A stretch of 64,000 nucleotides of DNA from Corinectria fuckeliana (taxonomy: Eukaryota; Ascomycota; Sordariomycetes; Hypocreales; Nectriaceae). Below, one piece after another: positions 45,698-58,351 of this stretch. Made by a program: the position numbers and the translations under genes. Each line of letters starts with the position of its first letter. The first letter of the stretch is position 1. Location of the stretch: contig WPDH01000043.1 of assembly GCA_019137255.1 (NCBI GenBank), positions 51,359 to 115,358 of the forward strand, written 5' to 3'. Below the pieces are notes generated by a model that saw nothing but the letters and a program-made list of their open reading frames with translations, was not told the DNA's origin and did no database searches.

Positions 45698-46708
45698 GAT
45701 GACGGTTGGGGTTCGTCAGACGGGCAGTTGTGTGATTGGGAAAGTGAACGATCTATAGCTGTCGCTTTCTTCTCCTCAGCTCATCCCACGTTGTCAGTGG
45801 AGCCAGAGGATGGGCTTGAGACTGGTAGGGCAGGGTTAAGCTGCAACAGTTTCCAAGTCAGTTTATGTTCAATGCCCAAGCCAGGTCCTTTCATAGTACA
45901 AAATATTCAATTCGTCCACCTCTAGGTCCGGAAAGGGGCCAAAGAAGTTTGACATCACATGCTAGGTTCCCATGTTGACAGGCAGATAGTATTCGGTGTC
46001 ATACCTGGACGTGTTGCTGCTTATCTCAACTTAGATCGTTTCCGCAAAGGGACGTAGGCCCGTGATGCTCAGGTCGGCATGAAGGCTGTGCACTCGTCGG
46101 GCTGGGTGCGAGAAAGGACAGTTCGAGGCGTATCGCAGAGCACGCGACAAAGAGGACTTGTACTCGAGGGGACGAGCGGTCGTAAATAAGGGAGGAGATC
46201 GTGTGCGTGGGTCGTTTTCGAGGGGACTTGTGTTGCACTCGCGAGTTGATGCTCTAGTTTGCTGCAGGTCGGACGGGAAGCTGCAGGAGAGGGACGCAAC
46301 GGGTCGGGCGATGGTCCAAATAGGGGAAAGATAGAGTCGAGTTTGGTGGATGAGAGAAGCGTGTCTCGGAATCGGGGGCAAGAGACAAAGCAAAGTCGAC
46401 TGACGGTGTTGTTTGTTGGTGTCGCTGGTGTGCAGATCTCGAGGGAGTGAAAGGAGTGTGAGAGTAAGGTGAGAATAACGAGAGATTCGAAAGAGAGCAC
46501 GTAGAAGGGAGAGATGCGTTGGTTGATCTGGCCGGCAGTGAAGGCTTGGAGGTCCAGTCAGTTCACGAAGAGAAAGGAAGAGAAACCAGAATCGAAGATC
46601 AGAGTCAGGCCCTTGGTGACTAGAAACTAGAGACCGGTGAACTTGGTGACTGATGAGAATGGGGAAAAAGAGGAGAGCACGAGTGAAAGAATGGACGGGA
46701 ACGCTCAA
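45698..46708 (-). promoter_or_regulatory. Long 5' leader with putative intron and upstream frame
   Basis: Minus-strand DNA upstream of the 1186-aa gene is strongly pyrimidine-rich from about 46020 to 46700. A plausible leader intron runs 46004-45841 (CCAG|GTATGAC ... TTGCAG). An open frame of 225 codons (46708-46031) lies inside this leader. Its composition (Leu/Ser/Pro/His-rich) looks like translated C/T tract, not a protein. RNA evidence is absent, so the intron is a motif-based guess. Confidence 0.4.
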
Positions 46709-49700
46709 CAGACCCCGGCTAGACCAACCAAACCGTCCAGGGTTTCGACGGGATGAGAAATTGGCGACGACGATGAAGGGGGAATTGCACTGACAAGGCC
46801 ACTAGGAGGCGCTACGAGCGAGAGGCAGAGGGACGGAGGACATGGTTAGAGGGGGGCTTGGGGGGGTTGAGGATGGAAAAGACAGGGGGTGTGCGTGGTC
46901 CCAGGGGTGCAGGAAGCTACGACCTCTAGCAGGGCCTGATTAGGACTAGTGCGGGACCTGGGCCCGAGGTACGTACTACTACTAGTATCTCCCTTTTTCC
47001 GTCCTCTCCGCAGGGCACCACAGCCAGGTTACTTTCCTTTTCGCTCCTTTGCTCCTTCCTTGGGCAGGTAAGGAAGCCACCAGTCACGGCTCTTGGTCAG
47101 GTATCCCATACCTTGCATCTCATGTGAGCCCTGCCTCAGATAAAGTATTGGGTACGACCCGCACCAGCCTTCAGTTCTCCTGCCTGGAGGACAGGCAAGG
47201 CACAGTTATTGTATGTGCGACGACGTGTAGCATCCAACGATTGGCGACCGATTGCTCCTTCTGATATTATTTCCATCACTCCTCCTCCCCCGTCCTACCT
47301 GGCTGATCTGATCATCCCGCACACCCTTTCTTCGTTCCTTCCAAGAACTACCTCCATCTCAGCATCATCCACCGAATCCTGCCTTTTCCACCACTCGGAC
47401 ATCCGCGAGTTGCGGATGGCACGATGGGTCATGGCCGGCAGGGCAGGGGTTTTTGTCGTGGGCAAGCGGGAGAAAAACAGCCTGTGGGTGGGATGGGATG
47501 AACGGTGCAGCTGCCGGGCGTCCTTGGCCTGCAAGCCTGCAAGCCTGCTAGCAGCTGCGGGGACGGGGAGGGCGTGACGCTAGGAGCACTCAATCTCCAA
47601 GCATGGACCGAAGGAGGGGAGCATGCTACATACAGGAGCAGACAACTGCCTGACCAACTGTACACGGTGCACTTACCGAGCCCTTCAGTGGGCTCCAGTG
47701 GGTGTCGAGGACTCTGAAGCTGGACATGGACATTCAGGGCCGTCCGAGATCGCTCCCTCTAGTGAGGCGTTTGGACCGGGCCCGGATTTATCGCCCTCGA
47801 CTCTGGAACTGCCAGATGGTATTCAGCTCACCGGCACTGTTATGCAAGAACTCGCATAGATCCTTGCCTGCCCGTACACCTGCGAAGATAACAGGTATGT
47901 TGGCACGTATGGATCTAGATTCAGTCCTCAGCAACGAGGCGGCAAAACATCAACGAGAGCGGGAAACGGGCGTTGTGCGTGGCGTGCATCCGTGGCTCTC
48001 CGAGGCGCGTATGAGATTAGGCCCAGCGCAACCTCAGGGGAGGGGGGCGGCTCGAAAGTACCATGCCTCGCTCTTCACTCCTCATCTCATAGTAGAGTTA
48101 CCCAGTGATCAGTCAGTCAGGTAATGTACGAAACCAGTCCACAACGTGCAACTCGAGCCATGCACGTCTCACCCAGAGCAACAACGAGTCTCAACTAATT
48201 AATTGAGACATTTGCCCTGGGCAATCATTTTACTCGCTTGCCGCGGGGCCAGCTTATCTGGGTATGCCGTGTTCACTATCCTGCTCCCTTTCGGGGAAGT
48301 ACTCTACATGGACGGCCACGGCGGATGGGGTTGGCAGCGCAGGAGCTTTTGACGGGATTAATGCATCTCTAAAGGCGCTGATACAAAAGCCTTTTTTTTT
48401 GTCACTGCCACCAGTAACACGCCGAACAGAAGTGATAATACTGTTCCGAGGAATGTAGTGTCTCAACGGACCCGGGGCGTCGGAGGCAGCACCGTCCGAG
48501 AGAGAACCAACAAACACGTGCAGATCCACGACAGAAGTTGCTGCAGCAGACCATTGCTTTTTTTTGACTGAAACTCATTCACTACGTTGGTGGCCAAACA
48601 AGCCGTGCCCCCCCATCTCATCTGTCGGTCTCAGTCTCCGCCTTTTTACGCCCAAGTATCTCCTTGCCATCATGCCGCTTAGCACCACATGGTGCACATG
48701 GTGTTTGCGCGCACTTGAGAAGCCGATTGGGTTGCGTTGCGTTGCGAGTTACAGGTCGAAACCTCCGCAACTCACAGCCCGGGCTTTGCGACCGACGGCC
48801 GCTGGAACGACTACTGCAAGGGCAACGTTTGGTCGGCCCTCTACATAGTACGGAGTAGCGCATCCACGGATGCTCTTCCATCTTCCTAGCGCGGAGGCCC
48901 GTGGCAAAACAAACTCTAACCTCGAATGAATCTCGAATGAGACGGGAACTCAAGCTGCTTGTGTCTGATAGGCAATTGCGAGACTGGATAAAAACGCAAC
49001 CCTCCTTGTTTGTTCGATCGCTATCATGATTCTCGTTCTCTCACTCATCCACATCGCGTAGATTAAGTACTGGGCCTACTGCATGCATTCGAACTGATCC
49101 TGTTTATCCCAGGGGCGAGCGGGCAACGTGATTGAGAGAAGAGGCGGGCATGTCTGAATTCCCGCTGCCACTGCGTCATCAAAGGGCAATCTACTGTGCA
49201 CCCACCCGGCGTCGCATGCAGATTCGGTCACCGTTACAGAAGCCTCCGGACCCCGGGAGAGGCGTTGGATTCATGAGCGTCCCCATCCCGTCGGCTGTTT
49301 GCTGCAGCCTCCTGCTGGGACATCTGCCCATCTAACCGTCAGTCTATCTATCCACCGACAAAGTTCCGTCCTCATCAATCGTCTAATCTATTCGACCACC
49401 ACCTTAACGGCCCCTATTCCTCCATTTCACCATTTTTCAACTTTCCAACACGTCGCCTCCCCCTATCTACCTGCACATTCTCTAGATGACTAGCGCCCTC
49501 CATCTTGGCCAACGGAAGAAACGGTTCACCAACCGTTTGTCTCCCCCTCCCTTCTCCGCCTTGCATCCAAAACTTAGACTAATGTCAGACTCAACGCCAC
49601 CCGCCCTCTTCCTCTTCACTGGTGACTGGCTAACTCTTGCCCGTCCGCCATCAAGCATTAGTCTCCAGGCTTCTACAGCACAAAGTAAGCTTGCTGATCC

Positions 49701-52700
49701 CGGCCCGTACGCACCACCCCCCCGCCTGGTGAGGCTCACGGACGAGTTAGGTTGGGAAACTCTTTCATCGGCCTGCTATTAGTTATCTTTTGTCCTTGCC
49801 TTTTGTCCTCTCGCTCCTACTTGTCAGCTCGGTTGGGGTAATGGCGGCAAGAGGAGCGCCTTGGGCATGACCATGCAATGCGCGCCTTCGCTTGTGTACT
49901 TTGGATCCTATGTACGCCACCTCTTTTCTTTTTCTTCACGTCGTCGTTGGGCAAACACCCAGCCAGCAGGCTACAGCGTAATATCGCTCTAGGGCAGCCG
50001 ATCTTTGCACTTTCGGTGCAAGTGCCCTGCGTGAAGGCTCCAGTGCTCAGCTTGCACGGTAATATACGATGTATTAGTAAGTCCAAGGTGAGAGCAAAAG
50101 CACAGATGAAAGACAGAACACAGAACTTGGTTGGCTGCTACTTCTCAATGTTGGGTTCCTATCCAAGACATGGAGCATTCATTCTCACACAAGTAAGCCC
50201 GCCATGACGTCATTCGGCATGGGGTTGCATCCTCGCAAATATGTATGCATGCCGATGGGGATTTCCCCAAGGCGTTTGGCAGTTTTGCACACGGATTACG
50301 GATTGCCATGTTTCCGCTTATGCATCAACTCTCTCGCCACCACTTTCGCGGGTGTTGTCAAATTCGCCCGTCGTCTGCCGCCTGTCGCAGCCATCATGGC
50401 GTCACAGCTCCCCATAAGCCACAGGCCCTGTCTGCTGAAGTTCCATCAGTAGAAGCCCCTATCCGTAGACTGTTAGGCTTGCTTTTGGACTTGGCACAAC
50501 CGGCGAATGCACTCCGTATCACACTCGGTACCACCCACGAGAAAGAATCCAATCGAGGCACCAAGCCCCTCTCCGAGCCATTCAAGCTTCACTGCCCTCA
50601 GCACATGCCGCGCGTTCGCCGGCGGTCAAAACGAGGCTGAATTCTTCCGGGGGTGCGTATTCGTACTTATGAATAGATTCGGCTGCCCATCTTCCTTTCC
50701 ACCTTCGACGCGGCTACGACCACGGAGCGCCACTTTGAGCTCTGCCACTAATAATTGCCTACTTGGTGCCACACTTCTCTCTCTAACATTCTCTCGCGGG
50801 CAGGGCGCTCACCACTGTGTAGCAATTAAAGGCCAGCCCTGGCTCTCGGGGGCGTTTTCGGGCGGCCTGCTTCTGGCCCGCTCCCTGTCGCTAGACATGC
50901 CCCTCTACGGCATCTCTGATGGGCCTTCCGAGGACCAACCAAAGGCCTGTTCCTGGCGCTTTGCCCCTTGCGAGGTAGCGGCCCCTGCGCCACCTTTTCT
51001 TAGCTGCAGAAAAGGCGAGCTCGGAGAGGAAGGGGAGTGTCAATAGCACGTTCTTTCCCTGGTCCGCTCTGGCTGGCCTGCCTGGGGAAAGAAGCAATAA
51101 AGAAGGAAGGTGGGTGACATCGGTGAAATCGGATCTACCAGTGCCAGAAGCATCTCTCATCCGCCATCCGCCCATGGCCCGATCATCAGCCGTCTTCGTT
51201 CAGTCGCCCGCCATTCCCGAATCATTCACATGGCAGCAAATCCTGGCTTTGTCAGACCACAGCCAGTCAAGTTAGTTTATCGATAAAGCTGCAATCACCC
51301 TCCCTCTAGCGTTACCACTTCCTTTCGGCTAGCCGCCCGCCGTCGTGGAGCCGAGGGCTATTGGAACGCTAAGTCTTTGGTTCCCACCTCGAGGCTTGTG
51401 CCCCCCGACAAACCAAATGATGTTGTAATTTTCAGGTTTTGTTGGTTTTTATTTCTTATGATCACACTCACTCGCCCTCATACCGCGGTTCTCTGTGATG
51501 CCCTACTGACTCCACTCTGCCTCGCCCTTAGGCCTTGGGATCCTCCTAGCCTCATCTCGGCCGGCTAGAACATGCCCCGGGCTGCTCGCCCAATTCACCG
51601 GGACACTGTAACGGCTCGCCTCGCATCAACCGACATGATGATGTGCGCCCTCGCCCTGTCGGGATTTGCGCTTTGGCTGTGAGCCGTGCTAGAGGCGGGA
51701 CGACGCTGGCAACGGAGACTCCTATCGAGATTCCTCTTTCCCACGACTCAACCTCCAGTCTTCGGTCTTCCCCAGCCTCCCAGGCCAGCCATCTATCACT
51801 CGAGCCTCGCCGTGGCCCCGACTCTCCGGTGGTAACGGTGCGAATCATCTCATCCACGGCTGTGCCCAGCGCCGTGTTCACGCCATGGTCCGAGGGCGCT
51901 TCTGCTCTGACAGCCCATCGTCATTCTGCAACTCTCGTGCCAGGCTACTGTTCGTTGTGTCCGCCTTAGATGGACGGACATATCTAAGCCTCATCGTGTA
52001 ATTCATGCTCATTTGGGACACCGCCGCGGCTCTGCAGAATTGTGCCAGCTCTACTTTCTCAGCGAGGTCTTTCCTGACGCGTTGGCCCTTATCCGCTCCG
52101 CCCGTGAATTCGATTTCCGGTTTCCGGTGAGGCGGTCCACGTATTACTGAGACTACAGGGTTGAGCCTCCTAACAGTTACCAATCCTCCGCCCATCCTGT
52201 CATCGACCTCGCAGCACGCCGTCGGCACTGGCCAGTCCGCGTCGGCTTTGCGACATGCAGCGCGGCGGCCTCCATGGTAGTTCTCCGCCTTGTCCATCCC
52301 ATCAGGGCAGGGCCAGCCCTTTCATAACTAACCAGTTGAGATCGTCGACCCGGCACACTGGCTCCCACGCCCTCCCCTGCAAGCACTAATAGGCCTGCAT
52401 AAGCCCAATCTCCGCTCCGGGCTTTCATCCCATCTGGCCTCGTGGTCCTTCTCCGACTTTGGAATCAAAACGACCGGTTTGCGGGAGCTTTCTAGACCAT
52501 GACAACACATGCCCTCTCACCGTCTCGATGCTTGCTCCCGACGTCACGATTGTTCTGTGTTCTAGCCAACACTAGTCTTTGGCACAAGTCCCTAGACCTT
52601 TCCGTTTTAGATAGCCACCCGCCTAGTTTGATCTCACTACTAACGCGGGGTCAACCACAAGGCAGTTGCTGTCAATAAACAATCCGCCTGCGACGCGACG

Positions 52701-54473
52701 TGACGCGGGGTCAACAAATTACGCCCTACATCATCAATCTCGCTTTGGTGTCTTAGACTGCTCTGTGGAATGGACATGTGGATTTGGTGATCTAATGTCT
52801 TTGCCCTGACTACTCACGAGCCTCGCGGAACATCTCCCCGCACCCGCATTCGCCATTCGCAGAAGAACTTGGATGGTGGGACCAGCTTGATGAGTGTGTA
52901 CTACGCATTGCACATAGTCGCGGAATCGTCCGCTCAAGAGATCCGCAATCTGATTCACTGATCACACTTGTTCATCCTCCCTCGCCGCTCTCAGACACAA
53001 CTTGCCGAACAGAGGCAAGAGCGACTCGTAAATCTCTGAATCTGCTTCATGTGTAATCATCGTTTAGCAATCGCGAACTCTGATGCCACATCGCCACATC
53101 GCCACGCAAACCCTGCTTACGATCGACAGTCCGGACAGAGTTTCTGCGCCGTGCATCTATGTCTGATCCTTTGACAGTTTGACGATCTCGTATCCCCAAA
53201 GCGGGTACAGCCGTGATCGACTTCTAGGTAGTTGACCTAGGAATGGAACGTCGATCCATCAGCCGTGAGTTATCGCCTCATCTCCAGGCCTGCGTGGTAA
53301 ATATGTAATATTCCCTTTTCCAACTCTGCAGTCGTAAAACGTTCGGAGTCAGACCATAACTCTGAAGATAACGTCTTACCCTATAACCTCGACCTCAACA
53401 TTGAATTGAACTTTAGCTAGAAGGCATCAGATGTTCCCGTTGTTAGATAACTCATGTACCGTGGCTGCACTTGTTGAGAAAAGTAACAGCGCCACTGCGG
53501 AGAAGCAAGGGAGTAGCAGCTCTTCGTTTATTTCACCCAAACCTCTCGTGAGAGCAAATAGTGTCATGTTTACTCTAGAGCACGATGTGAGAGGCAATGT
53601 CTAAAACAGATCGGACTTGACAAGCAGGTTGTAAGTCAAACAAATTGCCCGAGTTTGGCACTCTCAAGACATCCAGACTCGATACATAGAAACCCGGATT
53701 CAAGCGTATTACAACCGCCTATTCGGACCAAGCTCACCGCTACTACCGTCGACGTTTTCTGTCAGATTGCTATTCACGAAGTCACGCTACGCTTCCATCC
53801 AAGAAACATGCCGGCATCTAATCTCTATGTAGTGCGAATATGTAGTTTTCGAATGCAGGACGAACCTCGAGTCGAGCTTTTGAAGCAGCAGATGGAACGA
53901 TCCCCTCCGAGCTAGGTTCAGTCCCGGATGTACCGCGTCTAGTGCTGTGGAAGGTTGCAGAAGCCACAGCTCGCGAGGTGGACGTCCAATTCGTTTTTGT
54001 GATCATCATGGCTGAGTAAGTCGCAGAGGGCGAGGACGGCGTTGAACATGGTGCTAAACAAATACAGCTGTGTTGCCTGCTGATTAGCCGCGGTACGATC
54101 GAAGCAGTTCCGCAATTCCGCCGCCAGGAGTATGGAACTCTTAAGCGGCACTGACAGGGAAAATTGGTTCACTCCGTGCGAAGTGTCTCGCTTCGCAATG
54201 TCTACAGAATAACCTGGGGCTCCGAGAAAGACAGAAAAGTTGACGGATGCCTATTTACGCTCCGAGGCATGTTCACAGCTTGTTCACAGCTTCAGATTGT
54301 GACCACACTTGGCGCGCCTCTATGACGAGCATTTGTATCAACGAAGACCTTCAAGCCCCCGTCATGACCCCTTGATATAAGTGTGTTAGTTCAACGGAAT
54401 CACGCATGCTACCTACATTTGATCTTCTATCTCGTCCAATAGTCTACCAGCGACTGACTAGCCGAAAACAACC
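46709..54473. other. Gene desert, about 7.8 kb
   Basis: Ordinary GC content, with no frame carrying a recognisable domain on either strand. The longest frames (179 aa at 50507-51046, 140 aa at 47702-48124, 139 aa at 51878-52297) look random in composition. There is no RIP signature here and no terminal repeats that I can see. A weak candidate is a 77-codon minus-strand frame at 53939-54172 (MFNAVLALCDLLSH), which could be a gene fragment but cannot be assigned. Confidence 0.5.
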
Positions 54474-55010
54474 ATGTTCTCTATCGAACGTGTTGCCTAC
54501 AACATAATTCTGGTTGCAGAGTACCCTCAGAGTTTCCTTCTGCAGAAGCTTCCTCTCGCAAAAATGCTGTCCGTCAACGTCTTCATCTGGGGAGCCATCG
54601 TCTCCTATTCGGCTGCCTCAACCAACTTCCCGTCTCTCATCGTAGTCAGTCCTCCTGGGTTTCTTTAAGAGTTGTGTGCAGCCGGTCATGATGTTGCTGT
54701 AAGCGCCAAGCGGCTTTCTTCTTCAGTGGTTTGCTAACCATGGCTAGTACGACTATGTGGTATACGAGGGAAGAACAATCCTTGCTCAGCTCTTTGTGGT
54801 ATCACACGACAGGCGTACAGTTGATGGTATGTTAAGAAGGCATATCAGCCTGATTCTTGCTGACAAGCTCTTAGGTCTGTGGAGTATTAGCTTTCGGCGT
54901 GTTGCATTTCACCGACGGGCCGATCAAGAACTGGCAGCTGTTGTTCCTCGTGCTCGGCGTTGTGACGTGCGTTTGGTCTATTTGTATAGTTGACCTTGAC
55001 AAGAAGCATT
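54474..55010 (+). pseudogene. Decayed Dal5-type MFS anion transporter
   Basis: Two separated pieces of one transporter family are visible. The first (54474-54668) reads ILVAEYPQSFLLQKLPLAKM, then LSVNVFIWGAIVSYSAASTN, matching transmembrane spans 2-3 of the allantoate/nicotinate permease group. The second (about 54885-54995, another frame) reads LAFGVLHFTDGPIKNWQLLF, then LVLGVVTCVWSICI, matching spans 5-6 of the same group. Between them the frame is broken by stops, and the span-4 region is unrecognisable. Spans 1 and 7-12 are not found, so this is a truncated remnant. Base composition is normal, so decay was by deletion and point mutation, not visibly by RIP. A working gene would import small organic anions. 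Confidence 0.72.
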
Positions 55011-55693
55011 CTCAGATACGCAAAACGCCGTGCTGCCTTTGGGCGCTATTGACGGCGAGGGCAGTAGCATGACATCTAAGCCTTTATGGACGGAGGAGTC
55101 TCCGATAAACTCAAGGATACTAACAAGGACCTTGAGTGAGGACCTCAGTCTTGGAGAACCATACATGGAACCCCCGGGAGCATCACGCTGGCATTTCTCC
55201 CTCCCCTAATGGCATTTGAACTGAACAATGCTTCTCGAGACCCAAAGTTCTCTTCTCTTCTAAACCAAGGCCTTGTAGCGGATGAACCAACGATCAGTAA
55301 CACAGACTCTCTTGGAAACTATCTGGATTTATGACTTGTCGAACAACCCATTTTTGCATTCCGAGCGTGTAAGCATGCTGAGTCGATCTTATAGAGAGCT
55401 AGGCTAAAGATATACCACAGTCATTGAAAACTGAACGGGACCTACCAGGTCCGGATGTAACACATCGTAATACAATTGGCTTTATCGGTAGTTAAGGTAG
55501 TGCGAGAGCTATGTAAAGCTAGGTGCCCTTACACGTAGGTCGCTAACTACTCTGCTTCGACGAGCTTGGTTCTGAGCCTCTATTTCTCTCGGATCAGGCC
55601 TTCGAACCTAGTTCAGTCTGGTTTCATCCTGGAAATCCTGATCGCAAATATCGCTCCCAATACTGTTGCTTCTCGAACAAAAGAAAAACACCG
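55011..55693. other. Spacer, 683 bp, possibly more permease debris
   Basis: No recognisable frame. It lies directly after the transporter remnant and before the end of the RTA1-like gene; further degraded pieces of the permease could be here but I cannot identify them. Confidence 0.4.
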
Positions 55694-56899
55694 CTATTTG
55701 CTTTCACAGTCTTCAGCTATGACAGCCATAGAAAATTCTTCGTTGGTGCTGTTGGCTAGATACTCGAAAGGCGGCTCCATGTCCTTGGTGTCTGGGACTT
55801 GCTTGCGGCCGAAGACCATTCCTGGGTGGCCGGCGTTCAAAAGGAGGGCGGCGACGCACATGGTTCTAGAGCCTGTTAGTAACAAGAAACACAGGACGCA
55901 ACAGGGAGGCAAGATGCGAGGGATTTAGCACATACACTGTCTCAAGCCCAATAAACAGGCCCTCGTCGCGGAAAATCGCACTGAAGTAGCCCTGGCCAAG
56001 CTCGACAATACGGTATGCACATCGGACCAGGATGATGAACGTCGATGCAAAGAGGAGGCTGAGGAAGGTAATCATGAGTTTGTTGAGGCGACTGCGGCTT
56101 GGTGAGCACGCCACCTTGAACACGTAGTCGCCGAAGAGGGCGCTGAAGACGACGAGCGTTACGACTTGAAAGATGAGGCCGGCGAGGGAGATGTTCTCGC
56201 CGATCTCGACGGCGTGGCGATCGCTGCCGACGCACGAGAGGGCGCCGCCGACGGCCTGCAGGATAAGGGAGACGATGTCGCAGGGGATGAAGATCCAGTA
56301 GAATAGCTGGGGCTTGAAGCGGGAAATCGAGGGGTCGACGAAGTTGATGCTGTGGTGAGCTTGGTGTTAATGATTATGACTTTGAGGAGAATGACGACCA
56401 GACATCGCAGGACAATATCAGAAAGAAACAGCGGAACATACACTTGCGACAGGATAACGTAGATGGCGGAGCAGAAGAAGACTGGTGCGACGGTGATGCA
56501 AACTGTCAGCGTGTTAGCCGTCCATCTCTCCGATCCTTCTCTCGCCCCTTCAGCAACCCCAGCATCATGTCGAATCAGGCTTCACGTACTAATCTGCATC
56601 AGGAAGCCATTGAAGTCGAACGGATTATCGTGGATGATCAACCGGCCAGCGTATCCAGCGCACTCCAAGATACACCCGCAGATCATGCTGCCCATGAACC
56701 CCCATGTCCTGGTCCGGAAGCCCTGCCAGCTATGGACCAGCAACGACAGGCCAAAGATGGCTATGGGGACGGCGGTGGCGACCATGTTGGGTTGGTACCG
56801 GAGAAGGCTCGCCTCGAGAGGGCAAGTATCGAGTGTGCAGTTGGCGCTGGGGCCGAACGTGACGAGCCCGTTGGGCAGAGTGACCATGCTGTCGCCCAT
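55694..56899 (-). CDS. RTA1-family lipid-translocating exporter-like protein
   Basis: About 318 aa, four exons (introns 56589-56503, 56441-56350, 55935-55866). The start at 56899 gives MGDSMVTLPNGLVTFGPSAN, then CTLDTCPLEASLLRYQPN, the usual cysteine-containing external N-terminus. Seven spans follow: VATAVPIAIFGLSLLVHSWQ, WGFMGSMICGCILECAGYAG, CITVAPVFFCSAIYVIL, IFIPCDIVSLILQAVGGALS, ISLAGLIFQVVTLVVFSALF, LMITFLSLLFASTFIILVRC and the last span MCVAALLLNAGHPGMVFG. The family motif (RCAYRIVELGQG, GLE) sits before the last span. The third intron needs the acceptor CTCTAG at 55866, not the AACAG ten bases earlier, to avoid a stop. Members are plasma-membrane proteins linked to resistance to toxic sterol analogues and sphingoid bases. 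It is divergent from the FAD monooxygenase. Confidence 0.93.
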
Positions 56900-58310
56900 C
56901 TTGTGCGTATGTATGTGTGTTGTCTGGGTGAGATGATGTCGGGGACTAGGCTGCCTAGGCGAAGTCGGTAGTCGAGGATGTGACGAGACCACGGCTTGTT
57001 ACAGCGGGCACAATTTTACGCAGTGGTGTAGACTTCACGAACCCTAGCACACGTACGAGGGCTGGCGGGCTACCATCTCCTTATATACGGCCAGATAGCC
57101 CAGGTCTCTGCAGCCCATGGTTCGGAATCCTGCGGCACATCACGCTATTTCTGCGTACAGGACACACAAGTCTAGACGCACAGCGAGAGGCTAAGCATAC
57201 TACAGGAGAGTGCAGCACTGTCGGGATAGGCGAGCAGGAAGGGGAATGGCTCTAGGTTTTGCGGCAGGAGTGAAGTGTCTCCGGGGCGGAGTCGTTGCGT
57301 TGCTCCGGTTGCTCCGTGTCCGACCCGGTCGTTGAAAGATCGGCATCCGCGGACAGCCGTGGTAGACGGGGATGGACGTGTTATATTGAAGGAGCTCAAG
57401 CTACGATGATCTCTGGATCCGCGTTCGGCTGATCGGCCGGCTCTTGAAAGGGCGAGGCCACGGGGAATCAATTGTCAGCTCGAACAGTACGTTATGTCTC
57501 AGCATGTTACCGTCTCTTTGCCTTGAGGGTTAATTTAGCGTATTCTTTCCGCATCCTAGAATGCCCCATCACACAACTTGATCGGTTTCTCGGCTCGTAA
57601 GGCTGCCGCCCAGAGTCGTCTTTGGCAACGCGGGAGGGTTACATCCGATAAGGCGCCTTCTGGTTGGAGTTGACGCAGTGTCGACTAATATCGAGTCGCT
57701 GAGAGGCTGACAAGCCGGTAAATGCGGGCCTATCTCGATACAGTTCTCCAGTACAGGCTCCCACAAACCCAATACATCTGGGAAACGGATTGTTCGTGTT
57801 GTTCCTGCGGCTTTTCTCAATACTGTCTGCATGATAAAAAGTTAGATCATCTACCACACAGCTTTTTGAGATAGAAATCACGGGAAATCCCCTCTCGCAC
57901 ATCTTTCCCATGCCACCCAGCTTGCTTTTGTGCATACGTCCAGTCCTCAACGACAGTCCACGACAGGTGTGCCAGTGCAATCCTCCTGTCGGGACCGGCG
58001 TCGAGGCCGGGCTCGAGCAAGCAATGGCTCCGTCGGGACCGAAAACGCCCCGCTTTTCCGCAAGGACCCGAACCCCGCCGTATCTCGGCCCCGGCTCTGG
58101 CATGATGGCCGCAGCTAAGGAACGGGCCCGGGGTCGGAGCTAAATAACACAAAAGCGGCTGAAGCCCTCAGGCCTCGTTGATGAAGTATAAGAAGGCCGA
58201 CAAGACGAGCCGTCCATTGTTGGGAGTGTCGGAGAAAGCAAGTTCCACTTTCGCAGCAAACATTGTGCTCTCTTTTTTGCCTACCATCACCACATCTCTG
58301 ACCTCTCGTA
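56900..58310. other. Divergent intergenic, 1.4 kb
   Basis: Shared upstream region of the RTA1-like and FAD monooxygenase genes. Minus-strand frames at 57639-58152 (up to 154 aa) have no recognisable domain and no in-frame splice partner, so they are not called as genes. Confidence 0.5.
57081..57087 (-). promoter_or_regulatory. Probable TATA box of the RTA1-like gene
   Basis: TATATAA on the minus strand about 185 bp upstream of the RTA1-like start codon; good match to the TATA consensus. Confidence 0.45.
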
Positions 58311-58320
58311 CCTATATAAA
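58311..58320 (+). promoter_or_regulatory. TATA box of the FAD monooxygenase gene
   Basis: CCTATATAAA lies 32 bp upstream of the ATG at 58352. The spacing places the transcript start only a few bases before that ATG, so the in-frame ATG at 58178 lies upstream of the likely transcript start. Confidence 0.6.
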
Positions 58321-58351
58321 GGCTTTACTTGAATCCATCGCAATATACATT

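Noticed and set aside
46031..46708. 225-aa minus-strand frame before the 1186-aa gene
   Set aside because: Composition is that of a translated pyrimidine-rich leader; treated as leader, not protein.
50507..51046. 179-aa plus-strand frame in the gene desert
   Set aside because: No motif, signal peptide or splice partner; looks random.
53939..54172. 77-aa minus-strand frame with MFNAVLALCDLLSH
   Set aside because: Faintly like the C-terminal part of fungal transcription factors, but too short and without flanking support.
57639..58152. Minus-strand frames between the RTA1-like and monooxygenase genes
   Set aside because: A segment containing LAHLSWTVVEDWTYAQKQ looked protein-like, but I could not match it to a family or extend it through splice sites.
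58178..58351. Earlier in-frame ATG of the FAD monooxygenase adding 58 residues
   Set aside because: The extension is not family-like and lies upstream of a strong TATA box at 58311-58320.
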